Positions 1-7,939 of a stretch of 64,000 bases of DNA are shown here, piece after piece. Source of the stretch: a virus; IMG/VR virus record IMGVR_UViG_3300035698_010479, positions 124,001 through 188,000 of that record; one strand, 5' to 3'. The notes under the pieces are model-generated. The model made no database searches. It was not told where the DNA came from and saw nothing but the letters and a program-made list of their open reading frames with translations. Both the position numbers and the translations under genes were made by a program. Within the stretch, counting starts at the first letter, position 1. The number at the start of each line of letters is the position of its first letter.

Positions 1-179
1 AATTCTGGTTTGAATTTAAGTAGTACTATCTCTAAATCTCTACTAAATAACAGTAGTCTAGCGGATCTTTGTAGTTTAGGACTTGTAACAATAACCCCCT
101 TAATAAAAGTTTTGCCATCACTTGTAAAACACCAACCAGTACAAGACGCTGACACGTCTAGACTTAATATGCTACACAT
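1..179 (-). CDS. RuvC-like Holliday junction resolvase, N-terminal part only
   Basis: A reading frame starts with ATG at 177-179 and stays open to the window edge, giving the first 59 residues of a larger protein. It begins [16 protein letters not shown], which matches the first strand of RuvC-like RNase H-fold resolvases: hydrophobic strand, catalytic Asp (D8), then a Ser/Thr-Gly turn. A beta hairpin ([11 protein letters not shown]) follows, then a helix leading into KFKPE, the place where RuvC proteins have KPD before their second acidic residue. RuvC-type enzymes cut four-way DNA junctions made by recombination, which fits the RecA and nuclease genes upstream in the same operon. The start overlaps the dnaJ stop by 8 bases, typical of coupling. 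The remaining catalytic residues lie outside the window, so a RuvC-fold nuclease of another kind remains possible. Confidence 0.6.
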   Translation of the reverse strand, partial: MCSILSLDVSASCTGWCFTSDGKTFIKGVIVTSPKLQRSARLLLFSRDLEIVLLKFKPE

Positions 180-936
180 TACACACGTCTTTAATCACGT
201 TAAGCTGCTCAGGTGTTATCTTACTTGCTGTAGGCATTACTAAATTAAGCTGTATAAACACATTACCGTTAGGTCCACCGTTTCTACCTTTACCACCTTT
301 ACCTATAAACCTTAGTACAGTACCGTGGGTGGCTCCATCGGGTATGGCTATATCAATTTCCTTTTCCACAACTATATGGCCAGAATCACAGGCGGAACAC
401 TTTGTTTTAATCAAAAAACCTCTACCAGAACATGCTGTGCATGGTACTTGTGACATCATTCTAACGTTAAATTGACTAATAACTTGATCCTTACTACCTC
501 TTCCTTGACATTCCGAGCATGTAGTTCTGTCAGATGCACCAGTTCCTTCACAAATATCACAAGGTTCTACGATATTAAATTTAATATTTTTAGTTACACT
601 TGTTAATATGTCGTACAAATTAACTGCAAATTGTATGTTGACATCCTGCCCAGGCATAGCAAATGGTTGTCTATTGTTTCCACCACCCATACCAAAATGG
701 TTTTTAAAGAAATCATGTATATCAAAATTGTTGAAGCCAGACCTAGGGTGGTCATGTTGTTGTCTCTTGCCTGGATCTGATAGTATCTGGTAGGCATCGT
801 TTATTTCTTTAAACTTGGTGTCATCACCGTTATTTTTATCAGGGTGATACTGCAGTGCTAACTTTCTAAACGCTTTTTTAATGTCATCGTCGGAAGCACT
901 AGTAGGTACACCTAATATCTTATAATAATCTTTCAT
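172..936 (-). CDS. dnaJ: DnaJ (Hsp40) co-chaperone, shortened C-terminus
   Basis: A 254-residue type I J-protein that stimulates the ATPase of DnaK (Hsp70). Visible parts in order: J domain at residues 1-65 with the essential HPD at 31-33; a short Gly/Phe linker (about 66-92, including GMGGGNN); then a complete cysteine-rich zinc domain with four CxxC pairs (C126/C129, C140/C143, C166/C169, C180/C183), three of them in the CxxCxGxG form. A single substrate-binding beta domain follows ([20 protein letters not shown], residues 196-215) and the protein then stops. Bacterial DnaJ is about 375 residues, so the second beta domain and dimerisation tail are missing. No DnaK gene is in view, so it probably acts with host DnaK, perhaps in replisome remodelling or folding of the very large tail proteins. 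It lies 2 bases after the preceding gene's stop. Confidence 0.95.
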   Translation of the reverse strand: MKDYYKILGVPTSASDDDIKKAFRKLALQYHPDKNNGDDTKFKEINDAYQILSDPGKRQQHDHPRSGFNNFDIHDFFKNHFGMGGGNNRQPFAMPGQDVNIQFAVNLYDILTSVTKNIKFNIVEPCDICEGTGASDRTTCSECQGRGSKDQVISQFNVRMMSQVPCTACSGRGFLIKTKCSACDSGHIVVEKEIDIAIPDGATHGTVLRFIGKGGKGRNGGPNGNVFIQLNLVMPTASKITPEQLNVIKDVCNV

Positions 937-938
937 AA

Positions 939-1289
939 TTAATCCTCTAACATTGTCACAACTTTACCGTCTATTACTACATTATCGCCCTTTATCGAAA
1001 AGCTCACAGGACAAAATAGCTGATTATCAGTTAGTTGTGGGTACTGCTTCATGCCAAAAAGAACTTTAGTAATTGTAGAAACATGAAAAACGTTATTATC
1101 AAAAATTGTAAAATCACCATCCTCTGCTGAAAAGAAGTCTGGGTCCAAGTTTAGATAAGTGCCTTTACGTGGTAAGGTAAACGAATACATATTTTCACTA
1201 ATACTTATTTTAAAATTATTAGCAGGTAGCATTGCCAGTGTAGGCATTGCGAACATAACTTCACCTTCCTTAAATTCAGTATCATTCAT
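939..1289 (-). CDS. Hypothetical protein, replication operon
   Basis: A 116-residue protein I do not recognise. It looks mostly beta-stranded, with alternating hydrophobic residues (for example [17 protein letters not shown] and [14 protein letters not shown]), no cysteine cluster, no membrane segment and a mildly acidic character. The start at 1289 is supported by a GGAGAGA Shine-Dalgarno a few bases upstream. It sits between the SSB-like gene (23 bases upstream) and dnaJ (2 bases downstream), so it is co-transcribed with the replication genes. A role in replication or its control can only be inferred from position. Confidence 0.75.
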   Translation of the reverse strand: MNDTEFKEGEVMFAMPTLAMLPANNFKISISENMYSFTLPRKGTYLNLDPDFFSAEDGDFTIFDNNVFHVSTITKVLFGMKQYPQLTDNQLFCPVSFSIKGDNVVIDGKVVTMLED

Positions 1290-1312
1290 AAAATCTCTCC
1301 TTTAATTAATAA

Positions 1313-1621
1313 TTATAGTACAATAAACGTATCAACCATCACATTTGTCCAATACACTTTAGATGGTCCTTGACAATACTTACATTTAGCGTCATAAGAG
1401 GTTTCCTCTATATGACCGAATAGTTTTATATAGGTGCCATTAGGCAGTTCTGCTAAGTCGTCAGCAATCTTACCCCAAGCGCCTATCTTTATATATTGGA
1501 ATTTCTCATCTACAGGCACGGCTAACTTACATTTAAAATTGGTAACATTACTGTAAGTATTTGTCTCTTTGTAAGATATTTTTCCAACCAGTTTAACAAT
1601 ATTTTCACCTGATATATTCAT
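1313..1621 (-). CDS. Single-stranded DNA-binding protein-like OB-fold protein
   Basis: A 102-residue protein with the strand order and spacing of an SSB OB fold: an opening strand NIVKLVGKIS, then FKCKLAVPV, then YIKIGAWGKIADDLAEL (the position of the SSB motif with a polar residue, W and G before a short helix), then GTYIKLFGHIEETSY and a final strand WTNVMVDTFIVL. SSBs coat single-stranded DNA at replication forks and organise primase, helicase and RecA. It is shorter than bacterial SSB and ends without the acidic DDDIPF-type tail, so it may not recruit host SSB partners. A CKYC motif near residues 80-83 is unusual. Its start overlaps the primase stop by 17 bases. The family call is by pattern only. 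Confidence 0.6.
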   Translation of the reverse strand: MNISGENIVKLVGKISYKETNTYSNVTNFKCKLAVPVDEKFQYIKIGAWGKIADDLAELPNGTYIKLFGHIEETSYDAKCKYCQGPSKVYWTNVMVDTFIVL

Positions 1622-2642
1622 TTAGGTACCCATATATTACTTCCATAGTTAACTCAGCAGGGCTATCTGTTTCGCGTTTAACAGACGGGGTTATATCAAT
1701 ATCTACAACAGGAATTCCTTCCTTAGTTAGAGATTTCACACCCATAGTTGCCGCCGCCCTCCCAGATTTATCTGCGTCATACATCATTATTACACCATTT
1801 AAGGCATATATCTTTAGTAGTTGTACTTGCCCAGGACTTAGAAAAGATCCCATTGTACAAACTACATTATATATCCCGTAATCATATAAGCGCCATACTG
1901 ATTTAAAACCCTCTACTACAACTATTGGTGCTATATTACCATATACTTTAGCATTATGCAAGTTATAAAGCACTGAATCTTTTATAAAGCCTGTAGTAAT
2001 AATATATTTAAAAGAGTCGTCTGGTGGGTTAAGTCTTGTATCTTTTAAAGAATAAGCTTTTAAAGCACCACTAACATCTCGTAATGGGATTATGTCTCTA
2101 AGTATACCAAATTCATCTGTAAGCCCTCCAGCTATCTCGAAGTAGTCCAAGGTAGTGTTAGAAAAACTGTCTTGCCTTAATATGGTATTAGAACGTAAAG
2201 GTCTGTAAGAGCGTAGATGATCTTCTGACACATATGCTGGTTTCTGTATAGTAGCATAACTCTTTATAAAACTATCTCTATCCTTAGAGAATAATCTATC
2301 CGTTTTAAAAGTATTTGATAAAACAGTATCCCCTACTAAATCTTGCAGGTACTTAACTGCATCTTTAAAATCTACCTTTAAAACTCCTTTTATTAAACCT
2401 ATTAAATCATAACCATAGGTTTCCTGACATTTTGTTGTAAAACACAGCCAGGTACGGGTCTGCTTGTTTAGTCTAAACGCACTTCTATTATCCCCACCAT
2501 GAACAGCACATGCTGCTCTTATTTGTTTTGAATTTTCATTAGTTATCTTAAAACCTAAAGAATGTAACAGTAGATGTAAATCTACACTTTCTTTAAGCAC
2601 CTGAATATCTGTATTATCATAAGAGTGAGTTGTTTTCTGCAA
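1605..2642 (-). CDS. DNA primase, DnaG type (CHC2 zinc finger plus TOPRIM)
   Basis: A 345-residue primase that makes RNA primers at the fork. The N-terminus carries a CHC2-like zinc finger (C45, H48, C67, C72, close to the DnaG CxxH...CxxC layout but with CxxxxC at the end). The catalytic TOPRIM core has VVVEGFKSVW (E244) and MMYDADKSG (D289, D291), the metal-binding acidic residues. There is no C-terminal helicase-binding domain and no fused helicase. The start is TTG at 2640-2642: no ATG lies near the zinc finger, and a GGGGG Shine-Dalgarno core at 2651-2655 stands 8 bases ahead. The gene overlaps the helicase end by 26 bases and the SSB start by 17, so translation is likely coupled. The stop is TGA. 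Confidence 0.9.
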   Translation of the reverse strand: MQKTTHSYDNTDIQVLKESVDLHLLLHSLGFKITNENSKQIRAACAVHGGDNRSAFRLNKQTRTWLCFTTKCQETYGYDLIGLIKGVLKVDFKDAVKYLQDLVGDTVLSNTFKTDRLFSKDRDSFIKSYATIQKPAYVSEDHLRSYRPLRSNTILRQDSFSNTTLDYFEIAGGLTDEFGILRDIIPLRDVSGALKAYSLKDTRLNPPDDSFKYIITTGFIKDSVLYNLHNAKVYGNIAPIVVVEGFKSVWRLYDYGIYNVVCTMGSFLSPGQVQLLKIYALNGVIMMYDADKSGRAAATMGVKSLTKEGIPVVDIDITPSVKRETDSPAELTMEVIYGYLNEYIR

Positions 2643-4086
2643 AGGTGTTACCCCCAGGTTGGCTGTTCCCTAAATCTATTTTTAAATCACTTAAATAATC
2701 AAATGTCTCAACTTGATCTTCCTGACCAACTTCTAAAATTCTAAGCTTTGTTTTCTTGAACTTAAAACCTATACCCCATTCACCAGTAGTACCACCACGT
2801 CTAGTATCTCTAATACATAAGCCATAATGCCCTGCAATGTCTAAATCTACGCCTTCTTCCTCTGCTTTTTTTAAATCCCTTAGCCCCCAAAAAGCAACTA
2901 TATCACCATACCTTGCCACTCTGTCTGAATCTGCTACGTCACCAGTTCTATTAACTTGCACCGCTGCCAAGAAAGGAATATCAAGTTGCCCTGATAAGTC
3001 TTTAAGTCTTGTTGTTACATCACCTAAAATCTGATACTCCTTTCTGCCTGCTTCCATACTAGAAGACTCAGGCTCTTTTATGTAATCAAAAACAGCAAGC
3101 TTAATGTCCTCTTTAAATTTATATTTCTTGTAAAGCGCTGAAATTTTTTCAAGATTATATCCTGGTAAATAATGATGAAATAGCTTACTTTTCTTCAAAT
3201 ATTTTGCAGCATCTTGTATACGTCTAAAAACCTCTTTATCATTTCTAAAGCCACCATGTTTAATTGTTCTTTCTTGAACACCACTTATTATTGCTAAAAC
3301 TCTATCACGCCACTCTTTAAAAGTCATCTCTGTATCAACATATAACGTAGGTAGGCCATCATTTACTGCAACGTGGGTAGCAATGTTAGTCAGTACAGTA
3401 GATTTACCCATTTTCTTTCTAGCAGCTACTATCATTAGTGTTCCTGGAATCAGTCCGTCTATAACTTTATCTAGAATTGGATAACCTGTAGATAGGCCAA
3501 TAACAGGTATATGGTCATCCATAATACTTTCTATATATTCATCAAGACCATCCGATATATGCTTAGGTTCTGCAATGGCTTCACTATGTATAGATAAAGA
3601 TATTAAATCTGCTTGTACATTATTAATTAAATCGTCACTGGACTTAGCTGCTAAAGAAGATGCGTGATTAAGCACAGTGTCTTTATGCATATTTAGTTTA
3701 CTAAAAAGTTTATATTTAGTACTATCATCAAGTAGCTTACTTATCAGATTAGGTAAATTAGCTTCTACTACTGGAACATTTAGTATAGCATCAATAAAAG
3801 CTTCACTACACAAATCCTCGAAGTTTAAGTCTATGGCTGTTTTAGTCAATAGTAACTTGCTAAACTTACTATATCCAGCCTTATTTAATAGGCTAAGTAT
3901 AGAAAAGTATGCTCTAGACTCTGGTGCTAAAAAATCATTCTCTTCAACTCTAGCCAGCACGTTAAAAAAGGCGTCTTCACTAAAAGACATTATAGAAAGT
4001 ATACCACGTTCATTATAAGCATCACAGAAAGTATGTGCAAATTTATCTACAGAGTTACTTATAGTGCCTTCTTTGGTATAATTCAT
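2617..4086 (-). CDS. Replicative DNA helicase, DnaB/RecA-core superfamily 4
   Basis: A 489-residue hexameric helicase that would unwind DNA at the fork in 5'-3' direction. The first 190 or so residues are helical and resemble a DnaB N-terminal domain plus linker. The RecA-like motor begins at GLSTGYPILDKVIDG (197-211). Walker A is AARKKMGKST (221-230, K228), followed by LYVDTEMT (248-255), which carries the catalytic Glu. Walker B is KLAVFDYI (D334). Later AAVQVNRTGD and the basic RDTRRGG match DnaB motif 4 and arginine-finger regions. The ATG at 4086 is preceded by AAGGAGA. It overlaps the upstream gene by 32 bases and the primase by 26. Separate helicase and primase genes in tandem resemble the T4 gp41/gp61 arrangement. 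Confidence 0.92.
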   Translation of the reverse strand: MNYTKEGTISNSVDKFAHTFCDAYNERGILSIMSFSEDAFFNVLARVEENDFLAPESRAYFSILSLLNKAGYSKFSKLLLTKTAIDLNFEDLCSEAFIDAILNVPVVEANLPNLISKLLDDSTKYKLFSKLNMHKDTVLNHASSLAAKSSDDLINNVQADLISLSIHSEAIAEPKHISDGLDEYIESIMDDHIPVIGLSTGYPILDKVIDGLIPGTLMIVAARKKMGKSTVLTNIATHVAVNDGLPTLYVDTEMTFKEWRDRVLAIISGVQERTIKHGGFRNDKEVFRRIQDAAKYLKKSKLFHHYLPGYNLEKISALYKKYKFKEDIKLAVFDYIKEPESSSMEAGRKEYQILGDVTTRLKDLSGQLDIPFLAAVQVNRTGDVADSDRVARYGDIVAFWGLRDLKKAEEEGVDLDIAGHYGLCIRDTRRGGTTGEWGIGFKFKKTKLRILEVGQEDQVETFDYLSDLKIDLGNSQPGGNTFAENNSLL

Positions 4087-4510
4087 TTTCTCTCCTTGTT
4101 AATTCACGCTTAAAAGCAGCTATAAGTTCCATAATTGTTTTATCAATACCATCAAGTAGTACTAATTCATCCTCTAGAGCTTCAATTTCTAGCTGTAATT
4201 TATTTAATACCTCGTTTGTGTATATTAAAGAAGCTCTGGCATCTTTCTTAGTTTTAAACTCCTTTATTACATCTGGAGTTATCAAACCAAATAGTACTCC
4301 TTCAATTATTCTTTCCTTTATAGTAACGTTTGCTTTAGTAGTATTATATTGTGACTTGAAATACACTAAATACTGAGATAATGCAAGTACACTTTTACTG
4401 ATAAACATATCATCAGTTTGTTCTAGTGTTCTAACATCATATGTAAATATCTGTTCTATTAGAGACTCTTCTGGTTTACTTTTTTGGTACAACAATAATC
4501 CAGCATCCAT
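4055..4510 (-). CDS. Helical protein, possible UvsY-like recombination mediator
   Basis: A 151-residue, almost entirely alpha-helical protein with a strongly heptad-like second half (NKLQLEIEALEDELVLLDGI, about residues 102-121) that predicts a coiled coil. No Walker motif, cysteine pair or membrane segment is visible. Size and layout recall T4 UvsY: a tyrosine/lysine-rich first helix (SQYLVYFKSQYN), a charged middle, then a long helix followed by an IDKTIMELIAAFKREL segment. Phage UvsY loads RecA onto SSB-coated DNA, and this gene lies between recA and the helicase gene. A helicase loader (T4 gp59-like role) is an alternative. The family call is weak. That it is a real gene is secure, from its overlaps with neighbours (1 base upstream, 32 bases downstream). 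Confidence 0.4.
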   Translation of the reverse strand: MDAGLLLYQKSKPEESLIEQIFTYDVRTLEQTDDMFISKSVLALSQYLVYFKSQYNTTKANVTIKERIIEGVLFGLITPDVIKEFKTKKDARASLIYTNEVLNKLQLEIEALEDELVLLDGIDKTIMELIAAFKRELTRRENELYQRRHYK

Positions 4511-4761
4511 TATGATACCTCTTTATCTTCATGTTTATTATCATCAGTAGCGTAATAACCAGTACAAAAATAATCGAAATCGTACTCCTTTGCTTCATAG
4601 TTAAAAAAATGGTACCAATCAGTTTTCATGCCTAGCTGTGTACAGTACTGACTTAAATCACAATATTTTGGGTCGCCAGTAGCAGTACCATCTTTCAAAG
4701 GTCTCCAGTCTAGACAATCCTTACAGTGCAGCTTTTTATTCACATTAATTAAATTAAACAT
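4510..4761 (-). CDS. Small cysteine-containing protein, unknown
   Basis: An 83-residue protein with five cysteines (C13, C16, C34, C40, C66). The first pair has the CxxC spacing of zinc ribbons (LHCKDCLDWRPL), so metal binding is plausible. It is rich in aromatic residues in the middle (WYHFFNY, YDFDYFCTGYY) and has an acidic tail. It starts 8 bases inside the end of the nuclease gene and its stop shares a base with the next start, so it belongs to the replication operon. I do not recognise the family. Confidence 0.7.
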   Translation of the reverse strand: MFNLINVNKKLHCKDCLDWRPLKDGTATGDPKYCDLSQYCTQLGMKTDWYHFFNYEAKEYDFDYFCTGYYATDDNKHEDKEVS

Positions 4762-5098
4762 TCATGGCCTCATATATTCTTTTTAAAACAAGCTCTGTAG
4801 TTATCTTGTCTATTGTATCAAATAACAAAACTAATGTCAAGTCGTTTTCCTCACAATATTCAACTTTAAGACTATCTCTTCTTTTTTGAGCATAAAAATT
4901 AGAGGCGTCCCCATGAAAATGCTTTACAAATTCAGTATGTTGACGCCCCTGACATTCAAATAATAAACCTAAAGACCTTATATAAAAGTCGAAAAACAGT
5001 TGTGTATTTTTAAATTTAACATAATGTTCTTTCTCTACATAAGAAAATTGAAACTCTTTAATTAGTATACTATAAACATCTTCGGCTATTTTACTCAT
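4754..5098 (-). CDS. PD-(D/E)XK-fold endonuclease
   Basis: A 114-residue protein with the core of the PD-(D/E)XK nuclease fold. FFDFYIRSLGLLFECQGRQH (residues 35-54) supplies the catalytic Asp (D37), then a hydrophobic strand ending in ExQ (E48, Q50) and a following Gly-x-Gln-His, as in small restriction-endonuclease-like and Vsr-like phage nucleases. The helix after it (FYAQKRRDSLKVEYCEEN) and the next strand (LTLVLLFD) also match the fold, in which RD..K..YC..N precedes the third core strand. Such enzymes cut DNA during repair, recombination or host DNA degradation. Here the neighbours are recA (2 bases upstream) and the possible recombination mediator, which favours repair or recombination. 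The exact substrate is unknown. Confidence 0.65.
   Translation of the reverse strand: MSKIAEDVYSILIKEFQFSYVEKEHYVKFKNTQLFFDFYIRSLGLLFECQGRQHTEFVKHFHGDASNFYAQKRRDSLKVEYCEENDLTLVLLFDTIDKITTELVLKRIYEAMNV
4812..4840 (-). promoter_or_regulatory. Possible internal sigma-70 promoter
   Basis: On the minus strand TTGACA (4840-4835) is followed after exactly 17 bases by TACAAT (4817-4812), an 11 of 12 match to the sigma-70 consensus. It lies inside the nuclease gene, about 50 bases before the next start at 4761, and could give extra transcription of the helicase-primase-SSB end of the operon. The same bases encode a normal-looking stretch of nuclease, and such matches do occur by chance in AT-rich DNA. 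Confidence 0.3.
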
Positions 5099-5100
5099 AA

Positions 5101-6198
5101 CTAAACAGTGGCTTCTTTGGCTTTATCGTATTCTGCTTGAGCTGTGTAATAAACATCTAAACCAAGTAGTTTTGTTATCTCTTCTTTTATTAACAAAAAT
5201 ATATCTGGGTTATCATCAAAAAATTTTCTTACGCCATTATCGCCCTGGCCAATATTTTCGTCGCAATATTTATACCAACTACCAGATTTTGATAATATAC
5301 CTAAGTCCGTGGAAATTTTTATAACCTCACCAACCATGTCGTAGCCTATACCATAAATAAGATCTGTTTCGGCTTTTACGAAAGGACATGCCAGTTTATT
5401 TTTAATAGTTTCAAACTCTGTCTTATGTCCTATAACCTTACCCTTTTCATCTATAATACGGTTAGCTTTTGCACCCACACCAGAAACCCTTATTCTTCCA
5501 GTGCAATAGAAAGGTAAAGCATCTCCTCCCGTAGTTGTTTCAGGGTTACCATATCCGCCGATCTTATTTCGTGTTTGGTTTATAAATATAACACAAGTAT
5601 TGGTCTCGGCAGCTATAGGTACAAATCTAAGTGTAGTCTTACTCATTAATCTAGCCAATAGTGCAATAGTATTATCTTCTAATTCATTATCAGCAGCGAC
5701 CTTGGGTATTAGAGATGTTACAGAGTCTATAACTAATAGGTCTACATTACCAGTTTTCATGAGCAATTCAGCAACAGCTAGATTATCTTCTCCTGTATAC
5801 ATCTCCACTACGTGTAATTTCTCAGTATCCACCCCCATACTACTGAATAATCTAGGATCTGCACTATGTTCGGCATCCACGAATACACAATTCATGTTTC
5901 TACGTTGTGCCTCAGCAATTACGGACATGGCCAAAGTAGTTTTACCTGCGCTAGGTGGTCCGTATATTTCATAAAGTCTACCTTTAGCTACGCCTCCCCT
6001 GTCTAGTGCAGCATCTAGCCCTATACTCCTTGTAGAAATAGTATTTATTATTAGGGGCTTGTCACACATATACTGTAATACATTTGGATGTTTTTTATTA
6101 ATCGCTTTAACTGCTATATCAAAAGATGATAATTTGCCTGCATTGTTACCAAAAGCTGTAACATCTAGTGATCCGTCTTTAGTTTTTTTATTCGCCAT
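5101..6198 (-). CDS. recA: RecA recombinase (bacterial type)
   Basis: A 365-residue RecA that forms filaments on single-stranded DNA and drives ATP-dependent strand exchange. Visible signatures: STRSIGLDAALDRGGVAKGR (55-74), Walker A GPPSAGKTT (80-88), FVDAEHSADP with the catalytic Glu E110, Walker B LLVIDSVTSL, the strand-end Gln in FINQTRNKIG and the L2-like GGYGNPETTTGGDALPFY region. The C-terminal domain is present (GQGDNGVRKFF, then the helix LLIKEEITKLLG), but the long acidic tail of bacterial RecA is missing. The N-terminus is a little longer than usual. It resembles cellular RecA more than T4 UvsX. It overlaps the upstream gene by 11 bases and lies 2 bases from the nuclease gene. Confidence 0.96.
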   Translation of the reverse strand: MANKKTKDGSLDVTAFGNNAGKLSSFDIAVKAINKKHPNVLQYMCDKPLIINTISTRSIGLDAALDRGGVAKGRLYEIYGPPSAGKTTLAMSVIAEAQRRNMNCVFVDAEHSADPRLFSSMGVDTEKLHVVEMYTGEDNLAVAELLMKTGNVDLLVIDSVTSLIPKVAADNELEDNTIALLARLMSKTTLRFVPIAAETNTCVIFINQTRNKIGGYGNPETTTGGDALPFYCTGRIRVSGVGAKANRIIDEKGKVIGHKTEFETIKNKLACPFVKAETDLIYGIGYDMVGEVIKISTDLGILSKSGSWYKYCDENIGQGDNGVRKFFDDNPDIFLLIKEEITKLLGLDVYYTAQAEYDKAKEATV

Positions 6199-6763
6199 GT
6201 ACTCTCCTTAAATTATCAAAATTAAATCCTGTATACTCATCTGTTCGTAACTCGTCTGCGTCTACCATCTTACTTATCTTATACTCATTAAGCATTTCAA
6301 CATTATTATTTAATATGTTTATAACCTTATCGGTCAACCACTTACATTTATCACTACCAAAAATCCAGGTACCTATAGGTAATGTTAAATTAAGTTCACT
6401 CTCATAAACAAACAAAGCATTAATGATGTTAGCACAATCTTGTAATCCATCTTCAAAAGTACATTGTAACTCTTCCTGCCTATTTGATATAAATCTAGAA
6501 AATAATGCGCTGTCTTTCTGCCTGTTGGATACCAAGGAACATACATCATTATGATAATATTCCATAAGAGTATAAAATAAATTTATCAGATCGTCAAGTT
6601 TTTTTATCTGCCTAGGTTGATTTTTATTAGCTACCTTATACCCTAGAGATTTTAGTAAAGCTACACAAGCCAGTTCCACTTCCTTCTCATAGACATTATC
6701 TTTAAAAAAACTAGGTGTCTCTAATTGCTTAATTTTAGTAACTAAAACCTCTAAAGTAGTCAT
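6188..6763 (-). CDS. Hypothetical helical protein between clamp and RecA
   Basis: A 191-residue, mostly helical soluble protein that I do not recognise. It contains an internal KKLDDLINLFYTLMEYYHND segment and a C-terminal FGSDKCKWLTDKVINILNN helix. Three cysteines are scattered, there is no nucleotide-binding motif and no membrane segment. Its ATG shares one base with the sliding-clamp stop (TAATG), so it is almost certainly translated by coupling to the clamp, and its end overlaps recA by 11 bases. The strict operon position suggests a replication or recombination accessory role. That is inference from context only. Confidence 0.75.
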   Translation of the reverse strand: MTTLEVLVTKIKQLETPSFFKDNVYEKEVELACVALLKSLGYKVANKNQPRQIKKLDDLINLFYTLMEYYHNDVCSLVSNRQKDSALFSRFISNRQEELQCTFEDGLQDCANIINALFVYESELNLTLPIGTWIFGSDKCKWLTDKVINILNNNVEMLNEYKISKMVDADELRTDEYTGFNFDNLRRVHGE

Positions 6764-7896
6764 TAGTGACGTCTTATAGGTGTAATTAATGCTTTTTGGT
6801 TACTAAATTGCGCGGAATCGAATATAACAGCACTTGTGTCATCCGAAAATTGCATTATAATCAAATCATCCATTATTGCAGTTAATGTTTGCAATAAATA
6901 AGTACCGTTTAAATCCACGATAAAACTGCCTTCAAATTTAATATCCTCTCCATACTCAGCATCAGCGAAGTCATTCTTTAATGACAATTTATTATTATCT
7001 AAGATTATAGTGAGCCTACTATGATCTTCCTGGTCTAAGGATGGTAATACGGGTGCCAAGCTGCTTAATAGTATATTTTTATTTAAAGTTATTGTATGTG
7101 TAAAATTATCAAAAGCTTTTAAATAATTAGGGTACTCTTCGCCAAGAATAAGCTGGCCATGTAGAGTGGTATTACCAAAATTAGCTTTAATTTTTCCACT
7201 ATCAATACAAAAATATACTACACTATCTGTATCTAGTATACGTTTTAAAGCAGTGACGAAAGCAAAAGTAACTATGTAGCTACCAGTAAGAAGCTTGCTT
7301 GTATTGGGTGTTTTGTATTCAGATAATTTTTGGGCGTCTGTGCCAGCAAAATAAATGAATTCTTTATCAAAATTTATGTTAATGCCTTGTAGGAAACCAC
7401 GTATAGATGATGGGTTTACGGCATACATTATTTTAGATAATGCCAGACGTAATGTAGCTGCATTTATTTCAAATAAACTTTGGTTAAACGGTGTTGGTAT
7501 TGCTATTTTTTGTGGTGGATAAAGCCTTAGTTTAAGTTTGTGGACGGTTTTTTTGTTATTAACAGCCATACTATCAATAGTTATAGATAAATCATTTTTT
7601 AATGCTTTAAATTTTACATTTTTAGCTCCAACTCCATCAGATAAGTAAGGAAATGCAAACAAGAAAGCACTTAATTTACCATAAAGAATAGCTACAGTAC
7701 CTGTAACTTTAACATCACACTTATTTACTATATGAGTTAACGATGTTAGCTTGTTACTACAAAGTATAACTAATTCACCAGTATCCCTTATGTCTATGAA
7801 TAGTTGCCCATCAGCCTCTTCGGAAGTTGGTTTAGCTACAGCACCAAATAACTTCATAGCTTTCTGAAGAGCTAATAAATCTACAGTAAATTCCAT
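6763..7896 (-). CDS. dnaN: DNA polymerase sliding clamp (beta subunit, DnaN)
   Basis: A 377-residue protein with the length and three-domain layout of bacterial DNA polymerase III beta, the ring that tethers polymerase to DNA. Diagnostic stretches are LQGININFDKEFIYFAGTDA then QKLSEY (second domain, equivalent to the VATDGHRLA region), LGEEYPNYLKAF (YPDY region) and the C-terminal ALITPIRRH, equivalent to the MPMRL end. Identity to host clamps looks low, so it is probably a diverged phage clamp. It is the first gene after the consensus promoter at 7940-7968, with AAAGGAGT (7901-7908) four bases before the ATG. A bacterial-type clamp implies a polymerase with a clamp-binding motif elsewhere in the genome or use of the host enzyme. 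Confidence 0.93.
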   Translation of the reverse strand: MEFTVDLLALQKAMKLFGAVAKPTSEEADGQLFIDIRDTGELVILCSNKLTSLTHIVNKCDVKVTGTVAILYGKLSAFLFAFPYLSDGVGAKNVKFKALKNDLSITIDSMAVNNKKTVHKLKLRLYPPQKIAIPTPFNQSLFEINAATLRLALSKIMYAVNPSSIRGFLQGININFDKEFIYFAGTDAQKLSEYKTPNTSKLLTGSYIVTFAFVTALKRILDTDSVVYFCIDSGKIKANFGNTTLHGQLILGEEYPNYLKAFDNFTHTITLNKNILLSSLAPVLPSLDQEDHSRLTIILDNNKLSLKNDFADAEYGEDIKFEGSFIVDLNGTYLLQTLTAIMDDLIIMQFSDDTSAVIFDSAQFSNQKALITPIRRH

Positions 7897-7939
7897 AAAT
7901 ACTCCTTTAGTTAATTTTTAAATTCTGAACTGTTTTTAT

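Noticed and set aside
10-243. 77-codon + strand frame at the left edge
   Set aside because: It is opposite the RuvC-like start and the end of dnaJ, both of which show protein-family motifs.
1605-1607. Recoded stop codons (as in some gut megaphages)
   Set aside because: TAA, TAG and TGA all end genes at points where the next gene's start follows directly, for example TGA at the primase end and ATGA at 10725-10728.
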